Shown here: one piece after another, positions 21,710-29,474 of the stretch | Layout: every line of letters starts with the position of its first letter | How positions within the stretch are numbered: position 1 is the first letter of the stretch | DNA from: Verrucomicrobiota bacterium | Lineage (GTDB): Bacteria; Chlamydiota; Chlamydiia; Chlamydiales; Rhabdochlamydiaceae | Assembly (NCBI GenBank): GCA_018239985.1 | Contig: JAFEGK010000012.1 | Coordinates: forward strand, 2,870-43,886 | DNA: 41,017 nucleotides | Reading direction: 5' to 3' | Program-made: the position numbers and the translations under genes | The notes under the pieces: model-generated | Seen by the model: only the letters and a program-made list of their open reading frames with translations | Told to the model about the DNA's origin: nothing | Database searches by the model: none

Positions 21710-23441
21710 AAAGGGAAAAGAGATCCGGATCCAAGGGGTGCCTGTTAGCGAAGGGATCGCTATTGGCAGCCCATTTTTTCTCAAAGCAATCGATGAAGAT
21801 GTTCCTGATTTTGAAATCACTTACACAGAAGTGGATTCTGAGGTGGCCCGCTACCGCAAGGCTCTGTTTTCTAGCAAAGAGGATCTGACGAAGTTGCGTC
21901 ATGATCTCGTTCTAGAAGGTTCTGATGAGGCAGTCAGCACCATTGAAACTCATATCCAGATGCTCGAAGATCCGATGATCACCACTGATATGGAGGGAAA
22001 AATTCGGCAGATGCTCCGGAACACCGAATCGGTATTCCATTCTGTCATCAGAGATTATTCGGACCGTTTTTCAGAGAGAACCGATTCCTTTTTTCAAGAG
22101 AGGCTGGTAGACGTACAGGACCTTTCCAAGAGGATTTTAGGCCATTTGCGCACCAAACAAAATGGTCAATTTAGTGATATTCCTTCGGGATCAATCGTTT
22201 TCACCGAAGAGGTCGCCCCTTCTTACACCGCATCTGCTCATGTGGCTCAGATCAGCGCCTTTGTGACTCAGTCTGGTGGTGGCAATTCACATGCTGCCCT
22301 TATTGCTAGGTCAAAAGGGATCCCCTATGTTGCCGATGTCAATGTTGCTGAAATCGAGCGATTGAATCCGCAAAGCATTATTGTCGACGCTTATGAGGGT
22401 CTGGTGATCCTCTCTCCAACGGCCGAAACAAGGGCGCAATACAAAGAAAAACAAAAGCAGCTCGCAACACGGTATCAAATCTTCCTCGATGAAGATCATC
22501 TTAAGGCAGAAACTATCGACGGAATTGGGGTCAAACTCTACATCAATGTTGGTAACCCTCAAGATCTCGATATTTTCCCCTACCGGCATGATGGAGTCGG
22601 GCTTTTCCGAACCGAATACCTCTTTTTGCAATCCAAAGAGTTTTACCCTTCGGAAAAGTATCAGCAAGAGGCCTACGCTAATTTGATAGCTAAAATGCAA
22701 GGGCGCCCAATTGTTGTCCGGGCCTTTGACTTAGGAGGAGATAAACATCCCGGCCTATTCCTCAATCGTCAGAAAGAGCCCAATCCGGTCTTAGGCAATC
22801 GGGGGATACGCTACCTACTTCGCAACCGTGAATTGTTTAAAATGCAGCTGCGAGCACTCTTTAGGGCTGCAATAGGTGGCGATGTCCGACTTTTATTGCC
22901 TTTGATTTCTGATATCAATGAATTGCGCATTTCCAAAGAGATTATTGAAGAAGTCAAAGAGGCTTTACGTCAAGAAATTCCCGAAATCCCCAATATTCTA
23001 GTCGGCTGTATGATAGAAGTCCCCTCAGCAGTGATGATCAGCGATGCCCTGGCAAAAAATTGCGATTTCCTTTCAGTCGGGACCAACGATCTGGTTCAAT
23101 ATACTCTCGGCGTAGACCGGAGCAATCCGCTGATGAGCGAACTCTATTACCCAAGCCACCCAAGTGTTTTGCGGATGATTAAAATGGTCGTTGCAGAAGC
23201 GGGCCGGCAGGGTATCCCACTCTCCATTTGTGGAGAAATTGCTTCAAGCACCTTGATCATTCCGCTACTATTAGGCCTTGGAGTGCGTGATTTTTCCGTC
23301 ACGCCTCGCTATCTACCTCACATTAAGCAAACCATTCGAAAGTGGACCGTCGTCGAGGCCTACAAGCTTGCCCAACACGCACTAACAATGGGCGACCCAA
23401 AGGAAATCTCCACTTTGCTACTAGCTGCCCAGAAGCGGTAA
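21699..23441 (+). CDS. ptsI: PTS enzyme I (phosphoenolpyruvate--protein phosphotransferase)
   Basis: A 580-residue cytosolic enzyme that takes phosphate from PEP onto a His (H198, in QSGGGNSHAALIARSKG) and passes it to HPr. The C-terminal PEP-binding barrel is complete: FRTEYLFL, GNRGIRYLL, SVGTNDLVQYTLGVDR and ICGEIAS with the active Cys. The start is ATG at 21699, preceded by GGGGA; upstream in-frame starts lie inside ptsH. The last gene of hprK-ptsH-ptsI. The stop codon TAA touches a broken CCGAAACAACC-family repeat end. Confidence 0.96.
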   Translation: MSPEKGKEIRIQGVPVSEGIAIGSPFFLKAIDEDVPDFEITYTEVDSEVARYRKALFSSKEDLTKLRHDLVLEGSDEAVSTIETHIQMLEDPMITTDMEGKIRQMLRNTESVFHSVIRDYSDRFSERTDSFFQERLVDVQDLSKRILGHLRTKQNGQFSDIPSGSIVFTEEVAPSYTASAHVAQISAFVTQSGGGNSHAALIARSKGIPYVADVNVAEIERLNPQSIIVDAYEGLVILSPTAETRAQYKEKQKQLATRYQIFLDEDHLKAETIDGIGVKLYINVGNPQDLDIFPYRHDGVGLFRTEYLFLQSKEFYPSEKYQQEAYANLIAKMQGRPIVVRAFDLGGDKHPGLFLNRQKEPNPVLGNRGIRYLLRNRELFKMQLRALFRAAIGGDVRLLLPLISDINELRISKEIIEEVKEALRQEIPEIPNILVGCMIEVPSAVMISDALAKNCDFLSVGTNDLVQYTLGVDRSNPLMSELYYPSHPSVLRMIKMVVAEAGRQGIPLSICGEIASSTLIIPLLLGLGVRDFSVTPRYLPHIKQTIRKWTVVEAYKLAQHALTMGDPKEISTLLLAAQKR

Positions 23442-23471
23442 ACCGAAAGAACCTGAAGAATCGGTTTTTGG
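23440..23471. repeat. Broken end of a CCGAAACAACC-family element
   Basis: ACCGAAAGAACCTGAAGAATCGGTTTTTGG matches the first 30 or so bases of the elements at 10602 and 11783 with one or two changes, then stops. It starts within the ptsI stop codon. No complementary arm follows. Confidence 0.7.
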
Positions 23472-23525
23472 AAAACTGGGTTTATTTTATGTACAAAAAA
23501 ATAGGGAACTTGTTAAGAGGTTCTT

Positions 23526-24149
23526 ATGAAGCCTGTCCATGTAAATGCTATCCCTGAGCCTTGGTCGTATAATCCCTCCAAATGGTCTCAACGCCTCCGG
23601 ATCGCTTTCATTGCAGCCATTCCAACGATAATCGCGATTTATATGGGACTTTATCAATGGAGGCTGATTGATTCGGTATGGGATCCCGTTTTTGGAAACC
23701 AATCAATGAAAGTCCTCGACTCCAATGTCTCTCATTGGATCACCTCTTTGGTTCGCCTTCCAGATTCTATATTGGGATCTTTAGCCTACTTGGGGGATAT
23801 CATTTTCGCACTAGCAGGTTCCACTAGACGGTGGTTTGACCGCCCTTGGCTTGTAGTGGTGTTTGGCCTCGATGTCATTCCTCTGGGGATAGTGAGTGCA
23901 ACATTGATCTTTATGCAAGGGGCCGTAGTCGGGTCTTGGTGTTTTTTGTGTCTTGTGACTGCGGTCTTCTCGTTAATCCTGGTCGTCCTTGCCTATGATG
24001 AGGTTTGGTCGAGTTGCATCTTTCTCTATCGTGTTCACAAGAGAAGCAAAAGTTTTTCAGTTTTTTGGAATACTTTTTGGGGCAGGCCCTCATTAATTGC
24101 TCATGAAATCGCAGCTGAAATGTCGCAAAAAATTGATTCAGAGGGATAA
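23526..24149 (+). CDS. VKOR-like thiol oxidoreductase membrane protein
   Basis: A 207-residue protein with about four transmembrane helices (24-42, 82-97, 108-130, 138-157). SWCFLC (138-143) puts a CxxC at the start of a helix, in the same setting as the active-site CxxC of vitamin K epoxide reductases, and [20 protein letters not shown] followed by LGSLAYL resembles the segment before that family's helices. The second, loop Cys pair of typical bacterial VKOR is absent, so electron shuttling to DsbA-like partners would differ. AAGAGG stands before the ATG. It is followed five bases later by a second membrane protein. The family call is moderate. Confidence 0.6.
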   Translation: MKPVHVNAIPEPWSYNPSKWSQRLRIAFIAAIPTIIAIYMGLYQWRLIDSVWDPVFGNQSMKVLDSNVSHWITSLVRLPDSILGSLAYLGDIIFALAGSTRRWFDRPWLVVVFGLDVIPLGIVSATLIFMQGAVVGSWCFLCLVTAVFSLILVVLAYDEVWSSCIFLYRVHKRSKSFSVFWNTFWGRPSLIAHEIAAEMSQKIDSEG

Positions 24150-24154
24150 GACTC

Positions 24155-24508
24155 ATGTGGGCTCGAGTGGTAGAATTTATGTTAGCGTGCTGGCTAGCCA
24201 TTTCCCCCTTCATTTTTGCCTATCCAGGCGACGCTACTTTCTTTTGGGTAAATGACTTTATCACATGCACAGTGATCGCATTTTTTTCATTGATCAGTTT
24301 TTATAAACCACTGAAGAAAATGCACCTTTGCAATTTGGTGGTTGGCTTGTATCTGATAGCTCTGGCCTACGTTTTGAAAGGGGATCCGATGGAGAGCACC
24401 CTACAGAACTATATGGCTTTGGGAATTCTTTTCTTCATGATCGGAATTATCCCAACAGATGCGACATCCCCTCCGCAACCTTGGCGTGATTTTTACGAGC
24501 AAAATTAA
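24155..24508 (+). CDS. SPW-repeat-like small membrane protein
   Basis: A 117-residue protein with four hydrophobic helices arranged as two similar pairs. The first has EFMLACWLAISPFIFAYPGD and the second IALAYVLKGD with MALGILFFMIGIIP, reminiscent of SPW-repeat membrane proteins, which in other bacteria are found beside or fused to VKOR domains. That neighbourhood fits the preceding gene. No catalytic residues are evident. Its TAA stop codon is one copy of the direct repeat flanking the next foldback element. Confidence 0.6.
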   Translation: MWARVVEFMLACWLAISPFIFAYPGDATFFWVNDFITCTVIAFFSLISFYKPLKKMHLCNLVVGLYLIALAYVLKGDPMESTLQNYMALGILFFMIGIIPTDATSPPQPWRDFYEQN

Positions 24509-24674
24509 ACTCGACTTAGCAACTTTTTTGGTCCACCAGTTTCGGGATATTTGTTCTCCGGGGAGGGGTTAGAAACCCCTCCCCGGTTTAAATAATCTCC
24601 CAGTTTGACATTAGGTCAAACGTCCGAGGACAAATAGGCAAGGCTGGTGGACCAAAAAAGTTGCAAATTCGAGT
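24509..24674. repeat. Foldback element with ACTCGA...TCGAGT ends and TAA duplication
   Basis: A 166 bp inverted repeat between two convergent genes. The arms share GCAACTTTTTTGGTCCACCAG and its complement; an internal CCGGGGAGGGGTT-AGA-AACCCCTCCCCGG hairpin (24558-24586) is exact, and a smaller GTTTGAC/GTCAAAC hairpin follows. TAA stands on both sides (24506-24508 and 24675-24677). Removing the element and one TAA leaves both neighbouring genes with the same stop codons, so insertion was silent for both. Confidence 0.85.
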
Positions 24675-24979
24675 TAAAGAGAAAATGGCATCGAGCCCAT
24701 GAGGCTGCCGATGTCTTCTTTGCCGTCGGAAAGTTGGGCTGAAGCATTCTCATAAGCAGCTTTGATTAAATCCTGCAATCCTTCGACATCTGCTGGATCG
24801 ACACACTCTGGCTTGATCTTGATTTCGACCATCGATCCTTCGCCATCTAAGACGATTGTCACAAGGCCGTTGCCGCTTATGCCTGTGATCCGTTTAGTTT
24901 GCATATCCTCGCGCATTTTAGAATACTGTTCTTGCATTGCGCGGGCCTGTTTTTTCATTTTGGAAAATCCACTTCCCAT
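24674..24979 (-). CDS. ybaB: YbaB/EbfC family nucleoid-associated protein
   Basis: A 101-residue small DNA-binding protein. The family pattern is clear: an N-terminal helix FSKMKKQARAMQEQYSKM, then GNGLVTIVLDGEGSMVEIKI and a final helix with SLMGSMPFSL. In homologues it forms a tweezer-like dimer that coats DNA. The start is ATG at 24979 with AGGAGT upstream; earlier in-frame codons lie within dnaX. The dnaX-ybaB order is the classic bacterial arrangement (usually followed by recR, absent here). Confidence 0.94.
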   Translation of the reverse strand: MGSGFSKMKKQARAMQEQYSKMREDMQTKRITGISGNGLVTIVLDGEGSMVEIKIKPECVDPADVEGLQDLIKAAYENASAQLSDGKEDIGSLMGSMPFSL

Positions 24980-24989
24980 GATGTTACTC

Positions 24990-26348
24990 CTATTTGACCG
25001 ACCCGTCCAATTCAACAGCAGCAAACCGGATTAAGGTGTCATATTTGCTGGGATGTTGCTTCGGGGGTTGGGGTTGTTTTTTAATTGGTTCATCCTTCTT
25101 CGAAGGAGGCTCGGGGATTGAGGTCTGGGTTTCGCTCCCTTTTTCCTCAGGGGCTTTTTCTATGACTACCGCGATAGGTTCGGGGATCTCAGGGGCTTTT
25201 TCGATCACCGCTGTTTCCACAGGCGCCTCCGTTTTAAGTCGAGCTTCAAGCTCAATAAGTCGGGTCACCAGCGATTCCAAAGAGATTTTGCGTAAAGAGC
25301 GGGTGAGATCAAGAAGAAGCATTTCGAGGTGGATCTGCTTGAAGGGAGTCTTTTGCATTGACTGCTGCCATAGAATCATTTTGTCGAGCATCACTAGGCA
25401 CTGCTCGGAGGTGTAGGCCCCTTTTTTGTAGATGCCCCGTGCCGGCTGGCCGAGTTGAATGAGAAGATAGGTCCGAAAATGCTCGAGGAGGCTATCGAGG
25501 GCGGCGCCGATGTCCTTGCCTGATTCGTAGAATTCTCTGGCAAGGGCAACTGCCCCATCGAGATTGTGCGTTAAAATCACCTCGTCGAGTTTAGCTAAAA
25601 GATCGTGTGTCAAGAGTCCAAAAATTGTCCGAACGACATCGAGCGAGATAGTAGTTTGCCCAGCACAGATCAGTTGGTCAAGCATCGACTCCGCGTCGCG
25701 CAACGATCCTTCGGAAAGATGGCTGATTTGGATCAGAGCCTCTTCTTCGGCAGTGACATTGAGATTTGTGCAAATCCATCGCAGTTTTTCGACCAAATCT
25801 CTTTCTGGAATCCGGACTAGGTTAAAACGTTGGCAGCGACTGATGATCGTGGGGGGGAGCTTATGTGGTTCTGTGGTAGCGAAGAAAAATTTGACATGCT
25901 TAGGGGGCTCTTCGAGGGTTTTTAGCAGAGCATTGAAGGCCTCTTTCGTGAGCATGTGCACTTCGTCTATGATGTAAATTTTGTAATGGCCACGGCTTGG
26001 CGCATAACCGACAGTTTCGTTGATTTGACGGATATCGTCGATTCCTCGGTTGGAGGCTCCGTCGATCTCGATCACATCGAGGCTCCTCCCTTCAGCAATT
26101 TCGACGCAACTGATGCAAGAGCAGCAGGGCTCATAGCCCTCGACAAGCTGTGTGCAATTAAGACTTTTGGCAAATAGGCGAGCTAGGGTAGTTTTACCGC
26201 AGCCCCGGGAGCCGCAAAAGAGATAGGCTTGCCCGATGCGTCCTTGAGAGAGGGCATTTTTTAATGTGGTGACCGTTGCGTCCTGTCCGAATACATCGCA
26301 GAAGCGCTTTGGCCGGAATTTTCTAGGAATGATTTGATATTTTTCCAT
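24990..26348 (-). CDS. dnaX: DNA polymerase III subunit gamma/tau
   Basis: A 452-residue clamp-loader ATPase. Walker A is GSRGCGKTT (about 46-54), the zinc-binding Cys cluster follows (C65, then CCSCISC to about 81), IYIIDEVHML is Walker B and the sensor region is FFATTEPHKLPPTIISRCQRF. The tail (about 370-452) is Pro/Glu/Lys-rich and low complexity, shorter than the tau domain of E. coli. The start is MEKYQII at 26348; the 30 residues in frame before it look non-coding. A TATAAT lies only eight bases before the ATG, with a poor -35 box. Confidence 0.95.
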   Translation of the reverse strand: MEKYQIIPRKFRPKRFCDVFGQDATVTTLKNALSQGRIGQAYLFCGSRGCGKTTLARLFAKSLNCTQLVEGYEPCCSCISCVEIAEGRSLDVIEIDGASNRGIDDIRQINETVGYAPSRGHYKIYIIDEVHMLTKEAFNALLKTLEEPPKHVKFFFATTEPHKLPPTIISRCQRFNLVRIPERDLVEKLRWICTNLNVTAEEEALIQISHLSEGSLRDAESMLDQLICAGQTTISLDVVRTIFGLLTHDLLAKLDEVILTHNLDGAVALAREFYESGKDIGAALDSLLEHFRTYLLIQLGQPARGIYKKGAYTSEQCLVMLDKMILWQQSMQKTPFKQIHLEMLLLDLTRSLRKISLESLVTRLIELEARLKTEAPVETAVIEKAPEIPEPIAVVIEKAPEEKGSETQTSIPEPPSKKDEPIKKQPQPPKQHPSKYDTLIRFAAVELDGSVK

Positions 26349-26467
26349 GCTAAGTTTAATTATAAAGGAATGGAACTTTTTTCCACAGATGTGTATATTA
26401 CTCGCTCGGTAAAGCAATATTTTAAGCGCCCTATACATACCCCTGTGCCCGAAAAAAATAAAAAATT

Positions 26468-28588
26468 ATGAACGTCGGCGAAGACAAAAAAAAGCTACAT
26501 TGGAAGGACTGGCTAGGACATGGCCACTTTGGAAGAAGGCTGACTGTTGCCTTATTCTTTTTTTTAGCTTTGGCCCTCTTTTTGCATTTTAGAGAGGTCC
26601 GGATGGAGGTCCTAGAACAGGGGACGATCGCCGATAAATACATTATTGCCCAAGTCGATTTCGAATTTGCTGATGAAGATACGACGCTTGTGATCAAACA
26701 GCAGTCGGTCCGTGATGTTGGATCGATTTATCGGATCAACGACAAACAGCTGAGACAAATACGCTCTGATTTCGAGAGCTATTTGCTTACACGGCAGGAT
26801 TGGCGCGAAAAATTAAAACAGACCACATTTGATGAACTCTACCGCGGTGCCGATGCCCTCCAAGATGCTTTAGCCGATGCCAGGTTCACCAACCAGAGGA
26901 CGATCCAAAAAATGAAGGATTACGGCCTCTTAACAGATAATTACTACCTCTTCACGCCTGAAAATATTCAAGAACCAGCGATGCTGCCGAGCACCTTTTG
27001 GCGGCAAATTCGGGCCAAAGTGTTTGGATCGAAAAATGTCAATCCCGAGACCGCCGACTTTATTTTGGAGTCTTTTGAAAATCAAACCTGGAATTTGCAA
27101 CTCGATGGGGTTGCCGAAAGAAACCTTAGGCAGTTGATCCAAGAAAAAGTACCTGTACAATTTACCCAGGTCAATGCTGGAGAACACATCATTGATCCCG
27201 GTGAAAAAGTCACTGCCCGTCATCTGGAGATGATACAGGCAATGAAGAATTCGATTGCCAAGCAGCACAATCTATTCAGTATCAGAACAATTGTCGGCAG
27301 CTTACTCATGTCCTTGCTGTTTACCACATTGAGCGTCATCTATTTTAGGATCAATCACCCTGCGATTCTCAACTCTGTGCGTAAAATGACTCTTCTGGTC
27401 ACCGTGATCATTTTAACCCTCATCTTTGCCAAATGCGCTGAATATTTCCTTGTCAACCGGGGCACCTATTTAATCGAGTTCTTCCGTTATCCGATCATCG
27501 TTCCCCTTGCTTCGATCTTGATTTTTGTTTTAGTGAGCGCCGAGGTAGCGCTGTTTGCCTCTGCATTTTTGGCGATTGTCATAGGAGTGACCTTGGCGAT
27601 CGATCACGATCGATTTTTGATCATCAATTTAATTGCCTCTTGGGTGACGATCCTGTTTGCCCGGAATATGCACAAGCGGAAAGAGGTCTTCACGGTTCTA
27701 GCCAAGGTTTGGCTCACCTGCCTGCCTGTTATTATTGCGTTTAATTTAGCCCAAAACGTTTTCGCTGTTGCACATCTGCTCGAAGATGTGGTCAGCTCTC
27801 TCATTTTCATCACCGTGATCGCTGTCTTAGTCATCGGACTTTTGCCCCTATTAGAGTCGCTCTTCCATGTCATGACCGATATGACTTTGATGGAGTATAT
27901 GGATCCCAATAACGAATTGCTCCGGAGGCTCAGCGTCGAAGCTCCTGGCACCTATCAACACTGCCTCGTCGTCGGCAATTTGGCCGAAAGTGCGGCGAGG
28001 GCAATTGGGGCCAATGGGTTGTTTTGTCGCGTGGCGACTCTCTACCACGACATTGGGAAACTCTTTAATCCTCACTACTTCACAGAAAACCAGTTGGGGG
28101 GATTCAATATTCACCAATTGCTCACTCCTCTCGAATCGACCCAGGTGATCATCGCTCACGTCCCAGAGGGGGAGGCGCTTGCGCGCAAATATCGGCTTCC
28201 CCAAAGCTTCATCGACATCATCCGGGAACACCACGGCACAACACTGGTCTATTATTTCTATCACAAACAGCTCCAACAGGTAGGGGGAGATGAATCGAAA
28301 GTCGATGAAAAACTGTTCCGTTACCCTGGCCCTAAACCTCACACAAAAGAATCGGTGATCATCATGCTCGCCGATACTGTCGAGGCAACCTCTCGCTCTC
28401 TAGATGAGATTAGCGAAGAGGCGCTCAATGCGATGGTAGAGAAATTGGTTAAAGAAAAGACCGACGATGGCCAACTCGACGACTGCCAGCTTACGTTTGA
28501 AGAGCTGGGAATTGTGAAAAAGACCCTAGTCAAAACACTGGCCATTTCAGGCCATCTACGGGTCAAATATCCCGAGAAGAAAAAATAG
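26468..28588 (+). CDS. pgpH: 7TMR-HDED/HD-domain phosphohydrolase, PgpH-like (probable c-di-AMP phosphodiesterase)
   Basis: A 706-residue membrane protein. One N-terminal helix (about 20-40) is followed by an extracytoplasmic 7TMR-HDED-like domain (about 45-270), then six to seven helices (about 275-460) and a cytosolic HD domain with H498 (YQHCLVVGNLAE) and H527/D528 (YHDIGK), HVPEGEALA and an IREHHGT motif, all expected for a di-metal HD enzyme. This is the architecture of PgpH, which hydrolyses c-di-AMP in Firmicutes; chlamydiae make c-di-AMP, so the same role is a reasonable inference. It is divergent from dnaX. The TAG stop takes its last base from the next foldback element. Confidence 0.85.
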   Translation: MNVGEDKKKLHWKDWLGHGHFGRRLTVALFFFLALALFLHFREVRMEVLEQGTIADKYIIAQVDFEFADEDTTLVIKQQSVRDVGSIYRINDKQLRQIRSDFESYLLTRQDWREKLKQTTFDELYRGADALQDALADARFTNQRTIQKMKDYGLLTDNYYLFTPENIQEPAMLPSTFWRQIRAKVFGSKNVNPETADFILESFENQTWNLQLDGVAERNLRQLIQEKVPVQFTQVNAGEHIIDPGEKVTARHLEMIQAMKNSIAKQHNLFSIRTIVGSLLMSLLFTTLSVIYFRINHPAILNSVRKMTLLVTVIILTLIFAKCAEYFLVNRGTYLIEFFRYPIIVPLASILIFVLVSAEVALFASAFLAIVIGVTLAIDHDRFLIINLIASWVTILFARNMHKRKEVFTVLAKVWLTCLPVIIAFNLAQNVFAVAHLLEDVVSSLIFITVIAVLVIGLLPLLESLFHVMTDMTLMEYMDPNNELLRRLSVEAPGTYQHCLVVGNLAESAARAIGANGLFCRVATLYHDIGKLFNPHYFTENQLGGFNIHQLLTPLESTQVIIAHVPEGEALARKYRLPQSFIDIIREHHGTTLVYYFYHKQLQQVGGDESKVDEKLFRYPGPKPHTKESVIIMLADTVEATSRSLDEISEEALNAMVEKLVKEKTDDGQLDDCQLTFEELGIVKKTLVKTLAISGHLRVKYPEKKK

Positions 28589-28749
28589 AGGCAATTGCAA
28601 AACTCAGACCCCCAGCAAAATCGCCCTTTTGAGCCATTTCGCCACCCTGCCCCCGAGCACATACTCGAGATGAGTAGGGCTCGGGGGCAGGGTGGCGAAA
28701 TGGCTCAAAAGGGCGATTTTTCCAGGCATCCTAGTTTTGCAATTGCCTC
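28588..28749. repeat. Foldback element with GAGGCAATTGC ends and AATA duplication
   Basis: A 162 bp hairpin between convergent genes. The outer 17 bp (GAGGCAATTGCAAAACT) and an inner 39 bp stretch (ATCGCCCTTTTGAGCC... to ...CCCCCGAGC) pair without mismatch around a loop of about 18 bases. AATA stands on both sides (28584-28587 and 28750-28753). Deleting the element and one AATA recreates a TAG stop at the same codon of the pgpH-like gene. Confidence 0.85.
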
Positions 28750-28754
28750 AATAG

Positions 28755-29474
28755 TCAATGTGAAATGCGTGAACCTATTTCTGCTTTCTGGGTTTTTTCT
28801 ACGATAAAGTCTGGCAAAATTTTCGTGAGTCCAATGAGAAATTTATAGAACCAATTGAAAAGCGAGATCCTTTTTCCACTCTCGATCTGATGCCAAACCT
28901 GTTTCGCAGCATATTGAAGGGACATAGACTTTAAGTCGACCTTTCGGTAAAGACCTTTTGAAGCTCTTTCTTGGAAATGGGATTTAAATTGGCCGGGGCA
29001 TGAGCAGAGGACACGAATTCCTTGCTCGCGTAATTCTGCATCCATGCCCAACGAAAAAGATTTAACAAAAGCTTTTGTGGAGTGATAGACGTTGGCCATT
29101 GGAGAATGAACATAGGCAGCAGCCGAAGAAACATTGAGAACTGTCCCTGTCTTGCCAGCTTTTAGCAATGTTTTAGCTGTGTGGATTGAAATTTCAACCA
29201 GCGCTTTCACATTCACTTCTATCATATCGAGCTGTTCTTGAATTCCCAGATCCACCGTATTCCCATAGAGGCCAAAGCCTGCATTGTTGATGACTAGATC
29301 GGGCTTTTTCTCTGTGATAATCTCCAACAATTTTTGCCGACTACCAGTCAGTTCGATCCTCTCTGTGTGGATCACCTCGATCCCTTTTTCCTGCAAAAGA
29401 TCAACTAAAGCTTTTCCCAGTCCCTTGTTGGATCCTGTAACCAGTGCCCGTTTAAAAGAGTGCTTCGACTTCAT
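28755..29474 (-). CDS. Short-chain dehydrogenase/reductase
   Basis: A 239-residue NAD(P)-dependent oxidoreductase of the classical SDR group. The cofactor motif TGSNKGLGKA (about 13-22), NNAG (about 61-64), catalytic Ser in VSSAAAY, YHSTK with the Tyr-Lys pair and CPG are all present. A C-terminal hydrophobic stretch (ISLFNWFYKFLIGLTKIL) could bind a lipid substrate or the membrane. Substrate is unknown. The start overlaps the phosphohexomutase gene by 23 bases and has AAGGA six bases upstream. It is the last gene of the long minus-strand run. Confidence 0.85.
   Translation of the reverse strand: MKSKHSFKRALVTGSNKGLGKALVDLLQEKGIEVIHTERIELTGSRQKLLEIITEKKPDLVINNAGFGLYGNTVDLGIQEQLDMIEVNVKALVEISIHTAKTLLKAGKTGTVLNVSSAAAYVHSPMANVYHSTKAFVKSFSLGMDAELREQGIRVLCSCPGQFKSHFQERASKGLYRKVDLKSMSLQYAAKQVWHQIESGKRISLFNWFYKFLIGLTKILPDFIVEKTQKAEIGSRISH

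Noticed and set aside
24505-24677. Large hairpin between convergent genes read as a bidirectional rho-independent terminator
   Set aside because: The 166 bp length, complex inner hairpins, lack of U-runs and the flanking TAA direct repeats fit an inserted element better; it may still terminate transcription incidentally.
28588-28749. Possible structured ncRNA or riboswitch upstream of the SDR gene
   Set aside because: It lies at the 3' ends of two convergent genes, is almost a pure palindrome and has an AATA duplication; no riboswitch consensus is seen.
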